Part shown: positions 36,281-47,663 of the stretch, piece by piece
How positions within the stretch are numbered: position 1 is the stretch's first letter
Layout: every line of letters begins with the position of its first letter
Assembly: GCA_022496805.1 (NCBI GenBank)
Contig: CM040100.1
Coordinates: 26,379,009-26,443,008, forward strand
Direction: 5' to 3'
Origin: Pohlia nutans
Taxonomy: Eukaryota > Streptophyta > Bryopsida > Bryales > Mniaceae
DNA: 64,000 bases
The notes under the pieces: model-generated
What the model saw: only the letters and a program-made list of their open reading frames with translations
Told to the model about the DNA's origin: nothing
The model's database searches: none
Position numbers and translations under genes: made by a program

Positions 36281-37508
36281 AAAAAATTTCTGGGCAGCTA
36301 GAATTTTTGTCCCAAGCAGCCAGAATTTTTATTTTTAAACAACACAAATTTTTTTCACAGCATTCTAACTTCACGAAAATTTGAAATTTCAGAATTTGCA
36401 AATTGAAGAGGATTACGAGATTTGCAATATTAATGTAATGAAGTGGTTAATTTCTTTGTTTTACAACAGAATGTTCAAGAGCACCAATAAATTATAATTC
36501 AAAAGTTGGTGCATCATTTAAAATGCACCAATTTATTGGTGCAAAACTTGGTGGCAAAGTACTATGTTTTGTACTAGTGAATGTAGATGGCTATAAGTCC
36601 ATTCCTATGACTGTGGACTTGTCATTTCCGATGTCACCTCAGACATATGTGCGACTTAGCTGTGAACAAATATTGAGAACTGCATGACTTTTCGTCTTTT
36701 TTGGTGCTCTGGTTGGAATTTATGTTTTGGTGGTTTGTCAAATTCTATCACATCTCTGACAAAAAAAAATATTAATCCTCAAGGCCCCAATGGGGCGGGG
36801 AATTGCTAGCATGGGAGCGGGAGTCTAAGAGCCTAAGAGCCTAAGAGCCTAGGATTTTCTGAGATTTTTTTTATATATATTTTTTAAATACCTATGACCG
36901 TGGGACTAGGATCTAGGGTTATAGGGAGTATTTGGGCATGTGGTGTAGGAATTTATTATTCTAGATATTAGATCCGTACAATAAACAATTAAAATTCAAC
37001 AATTAGATAACACGTTATATAGAGATTGAGGATGGGTAATAGAATAACAACAATAAAGAGAACAATTTGAAGATATCAAAGAGTACAAGAGAAAATGGTG
37101 TGAAGAATAACATAGGTGGAAAAAATCAGGAGTAGTGGCCCTTTTAGTTTCACTACGAGTCATAAGAAATAAAGAAATACATGATGGAGTCCGCTATGAA
37201 GAAGCATCGTAGGAATCCCCAACCTTAGAAGACGATGTCTTAGATAAAGAGCTAGAACTATGCGTGCGAGGAGACTCCGCAGCTTCTACATCCATGAACC
37301 GTGAAATACTAGTATCAATAACTCCCTTTGTCATCTCCACGTCATCAAGACTATGCTTTGCAAATGCCCTTGCAAGGGGTTCCACATATACGGGGAGCTC
37401 AAAGGGTTTCCGTGGATGTGGGAAGATATTGCAGGCAGCAAAGAAGGGTTTGTGTCGAAGAGGGCTCATTTTGATTGAAGGTCTATACTCCATCATTTTT
37501 TTATTTTT

Positions 37509-37782
37509 TTTGAAGTTTACAATCGATAACCCAAACTTAACTAATTATACTAAATTTTAAACTCTAGACTTGAAAATTATAAATTATACAATTTTTCAAA
37601 GGTTAATGCTTTTAAATTCATAAAAAATGATCTAAAGTTATTTTTGAAAGTTTGACCGTACTGATAATTTGTAGAGATGATGATATACATTTTGTCTACT
37701 AAACCAAATTTCATCAAACATATGGAATGCACATATTATAACACATCTATAATTTATCTAATACCCTTCGAGCTATTAGGGG
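37509..37782 (+). mobile_element. TTAA-type MITE, family 1, 3'-half copy E
   Basis: Begins abruptly at GAAGTTTACAATCGATAA and ends CGAGCTATTAGGGG followed by CTAA (a mutated TTAA). It matches the right half of the 45851 copy closely (TTTGACCGTAC, GATAATTTGTAGAGATGATG, CATCAAACATATGGA). The left half is missing. Confidence 0.8.
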
Positions 37783-40700
37783 CTAACAAATTCAAAAGCA
37801 CTTGTCTTTCCCATTACTTCTTGGATGAAAGTTATCCAAATTTGTAGAGATCCTTTATTTTGTTCTTGTCGTATATAATGGTTGGATTTGGTGTTCGTTT
37901 AGTACATATTTTCCTAAATTTACAAATGTGGAACTATGTCAAGTGGTTGACCATACCAAAATTCCATCGATTCTAGGTCAAAAATAGCATTGCGAAAATG
38001 AGGTTATAGATTTAAAGAACACAAAATTTTCATAAATACACCATGACAAAAGAACCTCATTTATAATTCATTTCACTCAAAGAATGTTAATAATTTTCTT
38101 TATACACAGCGGAGGTGAAATTGTTTAACCGTACTTCAAATAATGAGATGTGATTTCTTCACCACTTCACATTTCATCCCTCCCATGTGACCAGAACAAA
38201 TTCTGGAGTGAATTGTTAAATGAGACACCCGTCTTAGATTCCGTACTAGATCTTCCGATTTTTGGACCAATCTATACTATTAGAAATAAGTTCAAACGCC
38301 ACTTTCTATATATAATACTTTAACCATAATATACTTACAATAGGAGGAATTCAAAAGGCTTAATAGAGAAACCATAGAAAAAAACGTTTGAATGCTAAAC
38401 TTAAAGCATATTTCTTTCTTGTAACTCTAATTTGAATTCATTTACACATACATTCATCAAGAATTTATGACCTCAATGATTTTTAACAATTTCCATGCGA
38501 AGTCGATATTTCATGAGTTCATGCATTTTTCGCACAAATTCCGCACGGATTTTGTGCTCCTTTTGCACTAAATCCACACAGCTTCTACATTCACTCTTTT
38601 CGTTATCTAGCAAAGCGCAGAATCCGTGCGGAATTAGCGTGAAATCTGTTCAGATTCTGTGTGAAAATGTACAAACCCACGAAATATCGGATGTCGCACA
38701 AAAACCTTTAAAATCTGTGGGGTCCAAAATTCCCGATGTAGCATAATAGAGCAATGGGAGTCAACACCATTTCACAATGGAACCACAAAAGGTTACAACA
38801 ATAAACTCAGTATATGTGGCACTGACACGAATAGTACTTCCAAAATTCAAGGAATACAAATGGCATATATACATTACTTAGAAAAAAGGATCCAAATGAA
38901 CATAATCTTTGGGTTCAATTTTCAAAAGTATACGCTACAATACTACAGTATTATGCTATGAACATTCTAATACTATATTTAATTCTTTGTTGATAAATCA
39001 ATAAACTAAAAATATAGGATGCTAAAATAAATTAGAAAACGAACAGATGTTCGAAGAAAGTAAAAGGAAAAAAAAAAAATAGAAGAGAAGAGAGAAATTT
39101 AAATTTAAATTAATTATTTGGTAAAGACTAAAATTTCAAAAAATACCTAGAAAAATATATACAATTAAACTTAAAAACTAAAAAAACTAAAAAAAACCCA
39201 GTTGCAGAGTTAACAAGCACGTCCTTTGGGAAGACGCGCTCAAACATCAAATAGCTTTTTAAAAGCCCATCTCCTTGTTTCAACTATTTAAGGCCCAACC
39301 TCCCACTACATAGTTCACATTTCAATTTTACCTCTCAAAGGTAATGTTCTCACTACTCTTGTTTTTTGCAAATGACATTAATTAGGATTGTAAAGCTCAA
39401 TCAATGTATAAGCATTCTACAACGTAGAAATGATATTTTTTTCACCAATTTTTTTAAAAAGCATATGTACAATGATTTCAACCTTGTTTTTGCTTTCATT
39501 CATTGCAGATGTGCTTCATTCGAGCGAACATCGCGACGCATAACAAGTAGAGGTAAACATTATTTTTGAAATATGTACACTTTCGAAAACGTCTCATTCA
39601 TATGTTGTTTTCACCTCAAATCATTTTATTGTACCTTTAATTATATATGGTTATGTACAATCGCATTTCGTACATCAAATTTGAATCGAACATATAGGCA
39701 TCAACTGCTAAATATAGCATATCTAGTCCTATGAACTCAAATTTCTCATAAATTCTCTAATTCAAAAGAAGTACTCCACGTTAGGACCCCTAGAGGTTAG
39801 GAGCACCCAAATTTCATGTTGGGTTCCGAGACTTATTGTCAAAAGCTGCTAAATTTAACAATTTTTTCCATAAATGCTCGAATTTGATGTAGATTTTTGT
39901 AATTTGAAATACAAACAACACGTTAGGGCCCCTAGAGGTTAGGAGCACCCAAATTTCATGTTGACTTCTGAGATTTAAAATCAAAAGGTGCTAAATTTAG
40001 CATATTTTGCAATGCATACACGAATATGCTGCGGATTTCCGCAATTTGAAAGCAATATAGAACATTACAATCTCTTAGAATTATTGACTTTGAAATTCTA
40101 TCTTGGATTTTTTTAAATTATAAATGTGATTTGGTATTTGTAGTTGTTTAGTTCAAGGAGTCAAAATTTGATTTAGATTTTTTCAATGCAAACTTCAAGC
40201 TCAAATTTGAACCTCTGTAGTTTCGAAGCTCCCTCTATTTAATGTTTGGTGCTATGAGTTCAATGCATGAGTTGCTAAATTTTATATTATTTCCTAAAAC
40301 TTCTATTGAATGTGGATTATTTAAGTTTCAATCTCGAACAAAATTTATGGGCCAATTAAATGTAGATGCCATTTTCATTTATTATCGTAAGAAGAAAATT
40401 ATAAGATATGATAATTGTCGCCAAAGTAGATTGGATAATAACTGTAGAAGGTTTTATAAAATGGTTAAAGAAATCACTTTAAAAGAAAAATAAATGACTT
40501 TTACTTTCAATTTATAGAGTTCTTTAACTTTAATGTAATAAAAATCTTTTAATTTGAAGAACTAAAATACTTTTACTTGAATGTAAAATAAGGAGCAAAA
40601 AGGGCATGTTGGAAAGGCATATAAAGAAGCTAGAAGACTATGAATTTAAATATTTTGCAATCATGTTTTGTATCTTCCAATTACATAAAGCATTTTTCTA

Positions 40701-40890
40701 TAAGATTTCTATTTGAATTCTAACAAACTCCTAAAGTGATTATGAGCTTTTCTTTTGAGAACCATTATTTGTTGTGTTTATGTTTTTCCCACCTATTATT
40801 TTAATCTTGAATGCATGTCAATAATGACCAATGTTCAACACAATCAAAAGACTTCAAGTATTAATTGTATTTTGATTTGTTTTCTTTGTA
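37783..40890. other. AT-rich spacer
   Basis: No gene recognised. Holds a short tandem duplication (39779-40010) and otherwise unstructured AT-rich DNA. Several Trp/Met-poor open frames are not supported. Confidence 0.5.
39779..40010. repeat. Tandem duplication, period 142 bp
   Basis: CGTTAGG(A/G)CCCCTAGAGG followed by TTAGGAGCACCCAAATTTCA occurs at 39779 and again at 39921, and the following AAA(A/G)(C/G)(C/T)GCTAAATTTA blocks also repeat. A partial third unit precedes it. Confidence 0.85.
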
Positions 40891-40898
40891 TAGTTATG

Positions 40899-42409
40899 GC
40901 ATTTAAAAGTTTCAACCAATGGAAAGAACACGAATGGTGGATTAAGGCCATAGATCCACTCAAGCCTATGTTGTGGATCACAGAGCAGGCTATAGTAGAG
41001 GGACGACGTTGGGCGACGTTAGATACAACATTTGGGATGATACTATCCATTGGTACTACACCAAACGACATTCTAGTATTCTTTGTGAGGGCAAACAATG
41101 AACCATTGACAAAGATCAAGTTGTAAAGGAAGTTTTTGATGGCCCCTGTTCCATAGGTGTTGCTTGAAGTTAATCCACCATTGAGGGCTCGATTGAGGGA
41201 TTAAAGCCTTCAAAGGTGCTTTGGTCCACTATGCTTGAGAACCTTTGTATAGCATAAGAGACATATTTGCAGAAGTTGAAGGTTTTTACCCCGCAAGATT
41301 TTGTGAAAGTTCGGAAGGCTATTCGAGAGCACACTGCATATGAGGAGCTTGGAGGGGAGTTGCCTCGCAATTCGGAAGATCCTTTTCCGTTGCAAGAACT
41401 AAAAGAAACTGATCATGTATATAAGATTTTTGCATCACCTTTGAATGTGAATTGGGTACCGTTGCAAGTAGAAGAGTCTCAAAGAGGTTTGACATCGACA
41501 CCCGAACATGATACTTTTGAACTACTAGTACCCACAGCTAGTGCATCCCGTAGGGTTCGGAGTAGGACTGATGAAACACCACAGAGTGCATCAACTGACT
41601 GTACCACATCTACAATAGTGCAAACATAGGGTGTATTTGCACAGAGGACAACAACTTCAACAAGAGCACCACCTCGTACCTCATCCGATCGTAGCACCTC
41701 AAGAGCCGTAGAAGTAGTTGGTGGATCTAGAGAAATGGCAGCTATTTCAGTAAGAGCACCACACAGTGCATCATTAGACTGTACAATAGCAAGAGCAGTA
41801 GGAGCAATGGGTGCACTTGCACATGTGATAGCTACTTCTGCAAGAGCACCACCTAGTGCATTATCTGAGCGGAGCACACCAACAGTCGTAGGAGCAATGA
41901 GTGTAGCTGCATAGAGGACAACTACTACAGCAAGAGCACCACGGTTGACATCGTCTTCTACATGCGCAGAGCAAAGAAGAGGGGTCCTATCAACTGCAGT
42001 CTAAGAGGAGTCATCGAGGACAACTGAGCGTGGAGTAAGTTTGTCAGATACAGTGGGTTTTGAAAGACTTGAGATGAAGACGTCAGCTCAAACGGAGACA
42101 TAATCCCAACCACGTGTTTCAAAGGCTTCAACTACGATAGTCGGTACATAGAGGAGCATTCCTCAAAGACAATCTGCTAGGGGTCGGGACATGAACGAAG
42201 AGGAAGTCGAGGATATTGATATGGTCCCTTATGATGATGAAGTTGTTCATATTCCAAGAACTGAGACAGCAAGAGGGAAACTGCTATCATTTCCCTCAAA
42301 CAAAGAGTATTGGGCTAAATATATTTGGGTAATAGATGCAGTATTCGATGCTCCAATTGACCGCATTCGTTCAATACATAATGTAGAGACAAATCATTGT
42401 TGTTGTTAA
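40899..42409 (+). pseudogene. Unrecognised stop-interrupted ORF with coding minisatellite
   Basis: A plus-strand frame reads as protein-like from MAFKSFNQWKEHEWWIKAID to PSNKEYWAKYIWVIDAVFDA, but is broken by several stops and frame changes (for example after NNEPLTKIKL at 41126, after TSTIVQT at about 41627, and near 41912). The middle holds a 30-residue repeat rich in Ser, Thr, Ala and Arg. The end is acidic (NEEEVEDIDMVPYDDEVV). I recognise no family and see no reverse-transcriptase or integrase motif; the pattern suggests a decayed transposon-encoded protein. Confidence 0.45.
41571..41950 (+). repeat. 90-bp coding minisatellite, about 4.2 copies
   Basis: AAGAGCACCAC recurs exactly 90 bp apart, at 41661, 41751, 41841 and 41931, with a partial earlier unit from 41571. 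Since 90 is 30 codons, the repeat preserves frame (VRAPHSASLDCTIARAVGAM, ARAPPSALSERSTPTVVGAM). Confidence 0.9.
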
Positions 42410-42759
42410 ACAAACGAGTAAGACTAATGTATTACCAACTAGCCGGGTCGTATGAGCCTCTTGTTACGTGCTTCACACTTTGACCCTTTGACTATGTACA
42501 ATACTTCACAAAATTGTTCCAATCATTTGAACTTCTAAATTCAAGAAGTTTCAGACAAATGGATGTCCAAACTTTCAAATAGTAATTTGAGGCATATATT
42601 ACATCCAATCTAGTACACATATGTAAAAAGTTCCAAATAAATCAAGTATCATTGAAAGAAAAATGAGAGCTTAAAATCAATATATACATTACAGTTTTGT
42701 GAGTGCTCTAAGTAAGCTTTGTTCATTTCCCTTTTGAAGCTACTACAGCTTCCATCCTT

Positions 42760-44300
42760 TTAGGCAATCAATGGAAAGGTATATGGTGAAATTGCTGGCC
42801 ATTTGGGATGCATGCGATAGACCAGATCCGGAGATTCGATTAGATGATGCTCAGCAATCGGCAACGGCAGTTCTAATGTCACCGAGTGCATTGCATTAGA
42901 CGGTATTACTGGTGGAACAGTTTGAACCGTTGGGCAAGATGGCAAAGCGGATGCTAGAGATAATTCGGCATGCTTGGCAGGAAGATAATGAATGCTACCA
43001 AGTTGTTCTCTAAGTGTGCAAGGACTACGAAGAGGGACTATTTTGGTACAACAAGGAAGATCAGAGGAAGTGGCAGACACATGCAAAGAAGCATTCGTTG
43101 AATTGCAACGTGAATGTACGTTCTAATCAAAGAAGGATGGAGCAGCTTTGGTTGAGACCTTTGTGTAGGATTCCCAAGCACTAGTATTTGCGTCTTGCTC
43201 GAGGTATCATAGCACAAGTAGTTGTAGAGGAAACATGATCAAAGCAGTAGTATTACTTTAGCAAAGCTTCAAGCGCAAAGCTCCCAAAGCAGACTTTAGT
43301 ATGGATGGTGGATTGGATTCAAAGGTGAGAAGCAATACGAATGCTGTGTGCTGGATGTTGGTCGAGTCTGGAGAGCAACGGCCAAAGTCAATGTTAGATT
43401 TTTTCGCCATTTTGGTAGATAAATTTGGAGGCGGGGAACATCACTAGTTCCAAGTGTTAGGTTCCGACATCGACAAGTCCATAATGATTGCATAGACCGC
43501 TCCAACAATGAAGACGGTGAAGGCCTTGAAGAAGTTTGAACATCTCATACCTCCAAAAATCAGGCAACATTACTCCAACATTGTTGTCGAAGGTACAAGA
43601 TATGAAGGATATCGGAGAGGAGTTGCGAACATTGCAAGTGCTCGGTGGGATTAGCAAATACATGTGCCGTGTGCTATGGAAGGGAACAACACATGTCAAC
43701 TTTTTATTTGTTACAAAGGAGGCTTCTTCGGGATGAGGTTGTGGAGATAGGAGAGCCTTGTTTATAGATATTTGATTGCAAGCGGGGAGACATGGGAGGG
43801 GACAATGTACTCTAGACAGATGTGGACCATAGGAGGTCTTTAGAGCAATTGCAGAAGTGGATGTCAGGCGTTCATCGATGGAACGCAGTGTTCTTGTTCC
43901 ATGTAGGAATATACTTTGACGAGAAGATGCGAGAGTTGATGGTGATGCCTCCACAGAGTACTACACGACAAAACGTGTGGATATTTCAACCAAAGACGAT
44001 GCCGACAAATGTGCATAACATAGTGCATGGTAGGCAAGTGGAGCGTCGTATGCAATCTATCGGAGATGTGACAATTGTGATGCAATTTCCTACGGATTCT
44101 AGTGCGACACAAAATCTATAGCAGAGTATACAGAAGTTGCTTTTGGCCTTTCTGGACATGTGGAACAAAGAGAGGATGCCATGGGCTGCGGATAGATTTG
44201 AGAGATCGTCAACAGAGTTGTGTAGGTTCGTGAAGGCATATCTATAGGAGGAGTGGGGGCTAGTGGCATTGGATATTACGACTGCCATTGCGGACATTGT
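42760..44300 (+). pseudogene. Unrecognised decayed ORF
   Basis: Protein-like plus-strand segments separated by stops and frame changes: MERYMVKLLAIWDACDRPDP, WQEDNECYQVVL, CKDYEEGLFWYNKEDQRKWQ, MKTVKALKKFEHLIPPKIRQ, MDHRRSLEQLQKWMSGVHRW and MWNKERMPWAADRFERSS. Some interruptions are TAG or TAA where Gln codons would fit. Family unknown; probably the same decayed element as the preceding ORF. Confidence 0.4.
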
Positions 44301-44839
44301 GCACACTGCAAAAAAATTTGCGGCCTTTCCAAGACCTTTCCAACGGTATATTACACGCCTCAAAATTCCAAAATTTGAGGCCGCAAATTGAAAAAAACAG
44401 TTGTTGTAGTTGTTTAGCGACTGCAGCTGAATGAAGTCAAACGAACTGCAGCTAAATTTTTTTTTACCAAGTTTTTTTATAGTGATTCTAAAACAAGAAT
44501 AGACAATTGGAGTTGTTGGGCTAGATTCTACATTAGGAGAAAGGTGGGGTCTCCAAAAGGCCCTTGGTTTTGGCACGTGCAGAAAATTTGAGGTATGCCC
44601 GTACGTTTTTGACGCTGGCACCAATGGTGCCACGACGCTGCCAGCAGTGCAGTTCCGTGGGTCGAGCCAATCGACGCTGCCAGCACTGCAGTTTCCGACA
44701 CTGTCAGTGGGCAGCGACCTTCACTCATGGTTTTACAAATGGAGGGATGTTTGGGCAGCTTGTTCACCTAACCCAGGCTGCCTTAGAGGGCCCTTTGGGA
44801 ACCCGACATTTCCTCTAATGCTTTCCAAAGTGCTCCGTC

Positions 44840-45311
44840 TGGTATTTGTGATGTTAAAGAAGTACGCAAAGAACCTATGGAGGTTGTAACTTCATTTCCA
44901 GATGTAACTGATGCACCGAGCTCAATGGTGTTACCTTCACATGGAGTGACTACCGGTACAAATTCTACGACGGTATCATTTGCCTGAACTTTGACAGATC
45001 ATCATATCACGCTTGGAGTTAACAGATTATATCATGACCTCGAAAGAGTGAAGTATCATTGTTTGGGAGAAGAGGATAACTACACACATAAGCAAGTCGC
45101 CTCCATTTTAGAGGGTGACTTAAACGCAAGTAGCATTCCATGTCCGGTGGCACAAGTCACGGTCATGAGAGCATTGGATTATACTGATCTTAGGACCCCT
45201 TTAGAGATTAGAGCACTACTAGGGAAACAACAGTTGGAGAGCGAAACGAAAGAGGAGGTAGAAATTCAGTCCTCTGAGGTGATTCTTGAGACTCAAGAGG
45301 TGGAACAGTAG
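44840..45311 (+). pseudogene. C-terminal remnant of the decayed ORF
   Basis: The frame VRKEPMEVVTSFPDVTDAPS runs to a TGA near 44984, then continues LTDHHITLGVNRLYHDLERV to a natural-looking stop at 45309-45311 after ETQEVEQ. Acidic, no recognised domain. Confidence 0.4.
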
Positions 45312-45850
45312 TACAGATTGGGAAAGTATTCAAGGGGGAACCTTGTGATGTAGTAGGATAGTGCAAATATTATTTACTTTGTGGTGTAAGCCTTCATTCA
45401 TATATGAAATGAAACATTTTGTTTTGATTTTCTATCAGATACTAATGATTTGTTATTGCACATTATGTTTAGTTTTCTTTTAATACATGGCAAATTTGAT
45501 ATGAATGAATGTGTTGTTACTATTTAAAAAATGAAAATATATGAAATTTCAGGGGGGGTAAAATTTCAAAAAAGTGCAAATTTTGCACCATCATGGCCAT
45601 CAAACAATGCACTTGGCCAAGTGCAAAAATTGATAATTTGGTCTCAAAGTTGGAATTGGATTTAGCTGAACGGTGGAGGGAGTCGTTTTCAATTAATAGT
45701 GTGCATTTTCAATTGAAGGAGGGGGACCACGGTTGAATTTTTTCCTCAAGAAAGGCACTTGATGGTTGAGGGATAGTTTTTGAAGGGTTGAAATTAGTCT
45801 CCTTGTGTGGCCCATTTGGAAAAAAGTCATCATCAATCTAAAGCACTTAA
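45312..45850. other. Spacer
   Basis: AT-rich, no gene or repeat recognised apart from the MITE that follows. Confidence 0.45.
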
Positions 45851-46404
45851 CCCCTAAATGCTCAAACGACCATTTTTTGGTCGTTGTTCAAATCTAACAG
45901 GCTACTCAGAACAAAAAATATGTTTTTGAAAAAATTATTTTAAAAAAAAATACTACATCAAGTCTACTTTCCAACGCAATTTGAATTATATCAATCCGAG
46001 TTAAACTCAACTCAAGAGAAAGTTTCAAAGTGGATCACCTCAACATTGTTTTAGTGTTATAAATTTTCTATTTGGAGAAAGTAATGATGTTCCTTCTATC
46101 ATTTCTTATATCATTTCTTTTGCTTTTTTGAAGTTTACAATAGATAAACCAACTTTAACCAATCATGCTAAATTTTAAACCCTAAAAGTGAAAATCATAA
46201 TTCATACAAATTTTCAAAGGCTAATGCTTTTAAATTCATAAAAAAAATAAAATTTAAAGTAATTTTCGGAAGTTTGACCGTACAGATAATTTGTAGAGAT
46301 GATGCCCTACATTTTGTATATTGAACCAAGCTTCATCAAACATATGGAAGGCACATACTATAACACATCTATGTTTTGTCCAATACCCCTCGGGCTTTTA
46401 GGGG
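45851..46404 (+). mobile_element. TTAA-flanked MITE, family 1, copy A (best intact)
   Basis: TTAA at 45847-45850 and 46405-46408. Left end CCCCTAAATGCTCAAACGAC, right end CCCCTCGGGCTTTTAGGGG. The terminal inverted repeat is CCCCTAAA with further partial match. 554 bp, no ORF. It includes an internal TTAA at 46001-46004 (CCGAGTTAAACTC), the homologous site into which copy C inserted in copy B. Confidence 0.85.
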
Positions 46405-46408
46405 TTAA

Positions 46409-47663
46409 AACTTTCAAACGGCCAATCTCCTCCGCTTGTTGAGTTGAGAATTATGTTGGGCCTAATTGAGAAAGAAAACTGGAAATCTCGCTGCGTAACA
46501 ACCAATTTCGACCGTCCTGTTCTGCGTGGCGATGGGCGCGACTTCGCAGTGTTTACTTTCCGCGGTTTTAGGGTGTGACGGGAATGGGAGCCCTATGAGT
46601 CACCGTGGGTCATCCTCTTGCAGAATCGTCCGCTGCCGATCTCATGTGTTGCGCCGGATTGGCAACCCTGTCAGCCTCACTGCGGAGCTCGCTGCGTCAT
46701 GCCATCGCGAGCCAGGTGCGTCGCGCCTTTGTTCCCCAATTGCTGCTCTTGTTTCTTTCTTTCCTCTTTGCTTCATGGGTGAATGCACGCAGTGAAACGC
46801 TTCCATCTGCTGTTCGACAGGTGAAGCTCTTAGACTTTTGAATTTTCAAGAGACTCTTGTAGAGATAGCTTTGGTTTGGAAGTCACTTCTTTATGTCGCA
46901 GCTTCTGTCATTGGAGTATCTGCTAGGTTTGAATTTCGGATTATGGAGTTGTTGAACCCTTCTTGCTTGTGTGGGTACTTAACAATTCAAGAATGCAGAG
47001 AAGAGGAGTGTGTATTGCAACATTGCTTATCGTTCAGGAGCTCATTTCAGCACTTTTTTAGGTGTCTTGCACTTTTCTTTATAGATTCTTTGTCTCTTTG
47101 TTACCACTGCGGCTGGGTCAAACAATTGGTGGTTGAAGAGGTTCTGCAGAGAGTTTCTGATTTCATACTCAGTGTCGTTTGTCAGGGATTTTAGGGTTTT
47201 GGCTTTAATTCTCTGATAGCTCAAAACTGCTTATCGACAATCCCTAGTGAAATTACAAATAAAGTATCTGCTCAAAAAGGATAGTAGGTGCCAATCCCAG
47301 TTCTCAGAAGAAAGAGGCCTTGACTCTTCATGAAGCCGTGTTTTGTCTGTGATTATCTGAAAATTTCCATCGGGAGTGTAGTTGTGTAATTTTCAGTTTC
47401 CTGGTCTTTTGCGTCCGTATTCATTTGTTGAGGGCAATGAAAGGCGCTAGTGTTTTTGTGCTGTGTCGGTTGTGATTGCATCGGATTCTGGGGGATGTAT
47501 GTGGTTTTTGGGGTTAATCATTTTCCAGTTTGTGAGTAGTATCAGTTGTATGTGACTTTTTCCCTGTGTTTTGCGTAATGCTGCAGCATACAGACTGAGG
47601 ACTTGAGTAGGCACACGGAAGAAGTGCACTTGCATTGATATTCGGAGCCAATATTTGAGAAGT
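46409..47663. other. Upstream region of the Y3IP1-like gene
   Basis: GC-richer than the spacer before it from about 46500. Short open frames (for example one from 46605) could be 5' UTR or upstream ORFs. No independent gene is supported; the promoter and possible UTR introns lie here. Confidence 0.45.

Larger units (their letters stand above)
34901..36579. mobile_element. Second CACTA-type non-autonomous element, 1,679 bp
   Basis: Left end CACTAGTACAAACTATGG, right end (reverse complement) CACTAGTACAAAACATAGTA; both are followed inward by TTTGCCACCAA. Flanking trinucleotides are AAA and AAT, a 2-of-3 match to the 3-bp duplication expected for CACTA elements. Subterminal TTGGTG/CACCAA words recur at both ends. 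No transposase. The interior holds a 174-bp tandem array and a tRNA-like segment. Confidence 0.75.

Noticed and set aside
41479..41877. 132-codon minus-strand frame
   Set aside because: Shadow of the 90-bp repeat in the opposite frame.
45847..46408. Family 1 as a Stowaway MITE with TA duplication
   Set aside because: TTAA is present on both sides of copies A, C, F and G, and the nested insertion shows four duplicated bases, so a TA-only duplication does not fit as well.
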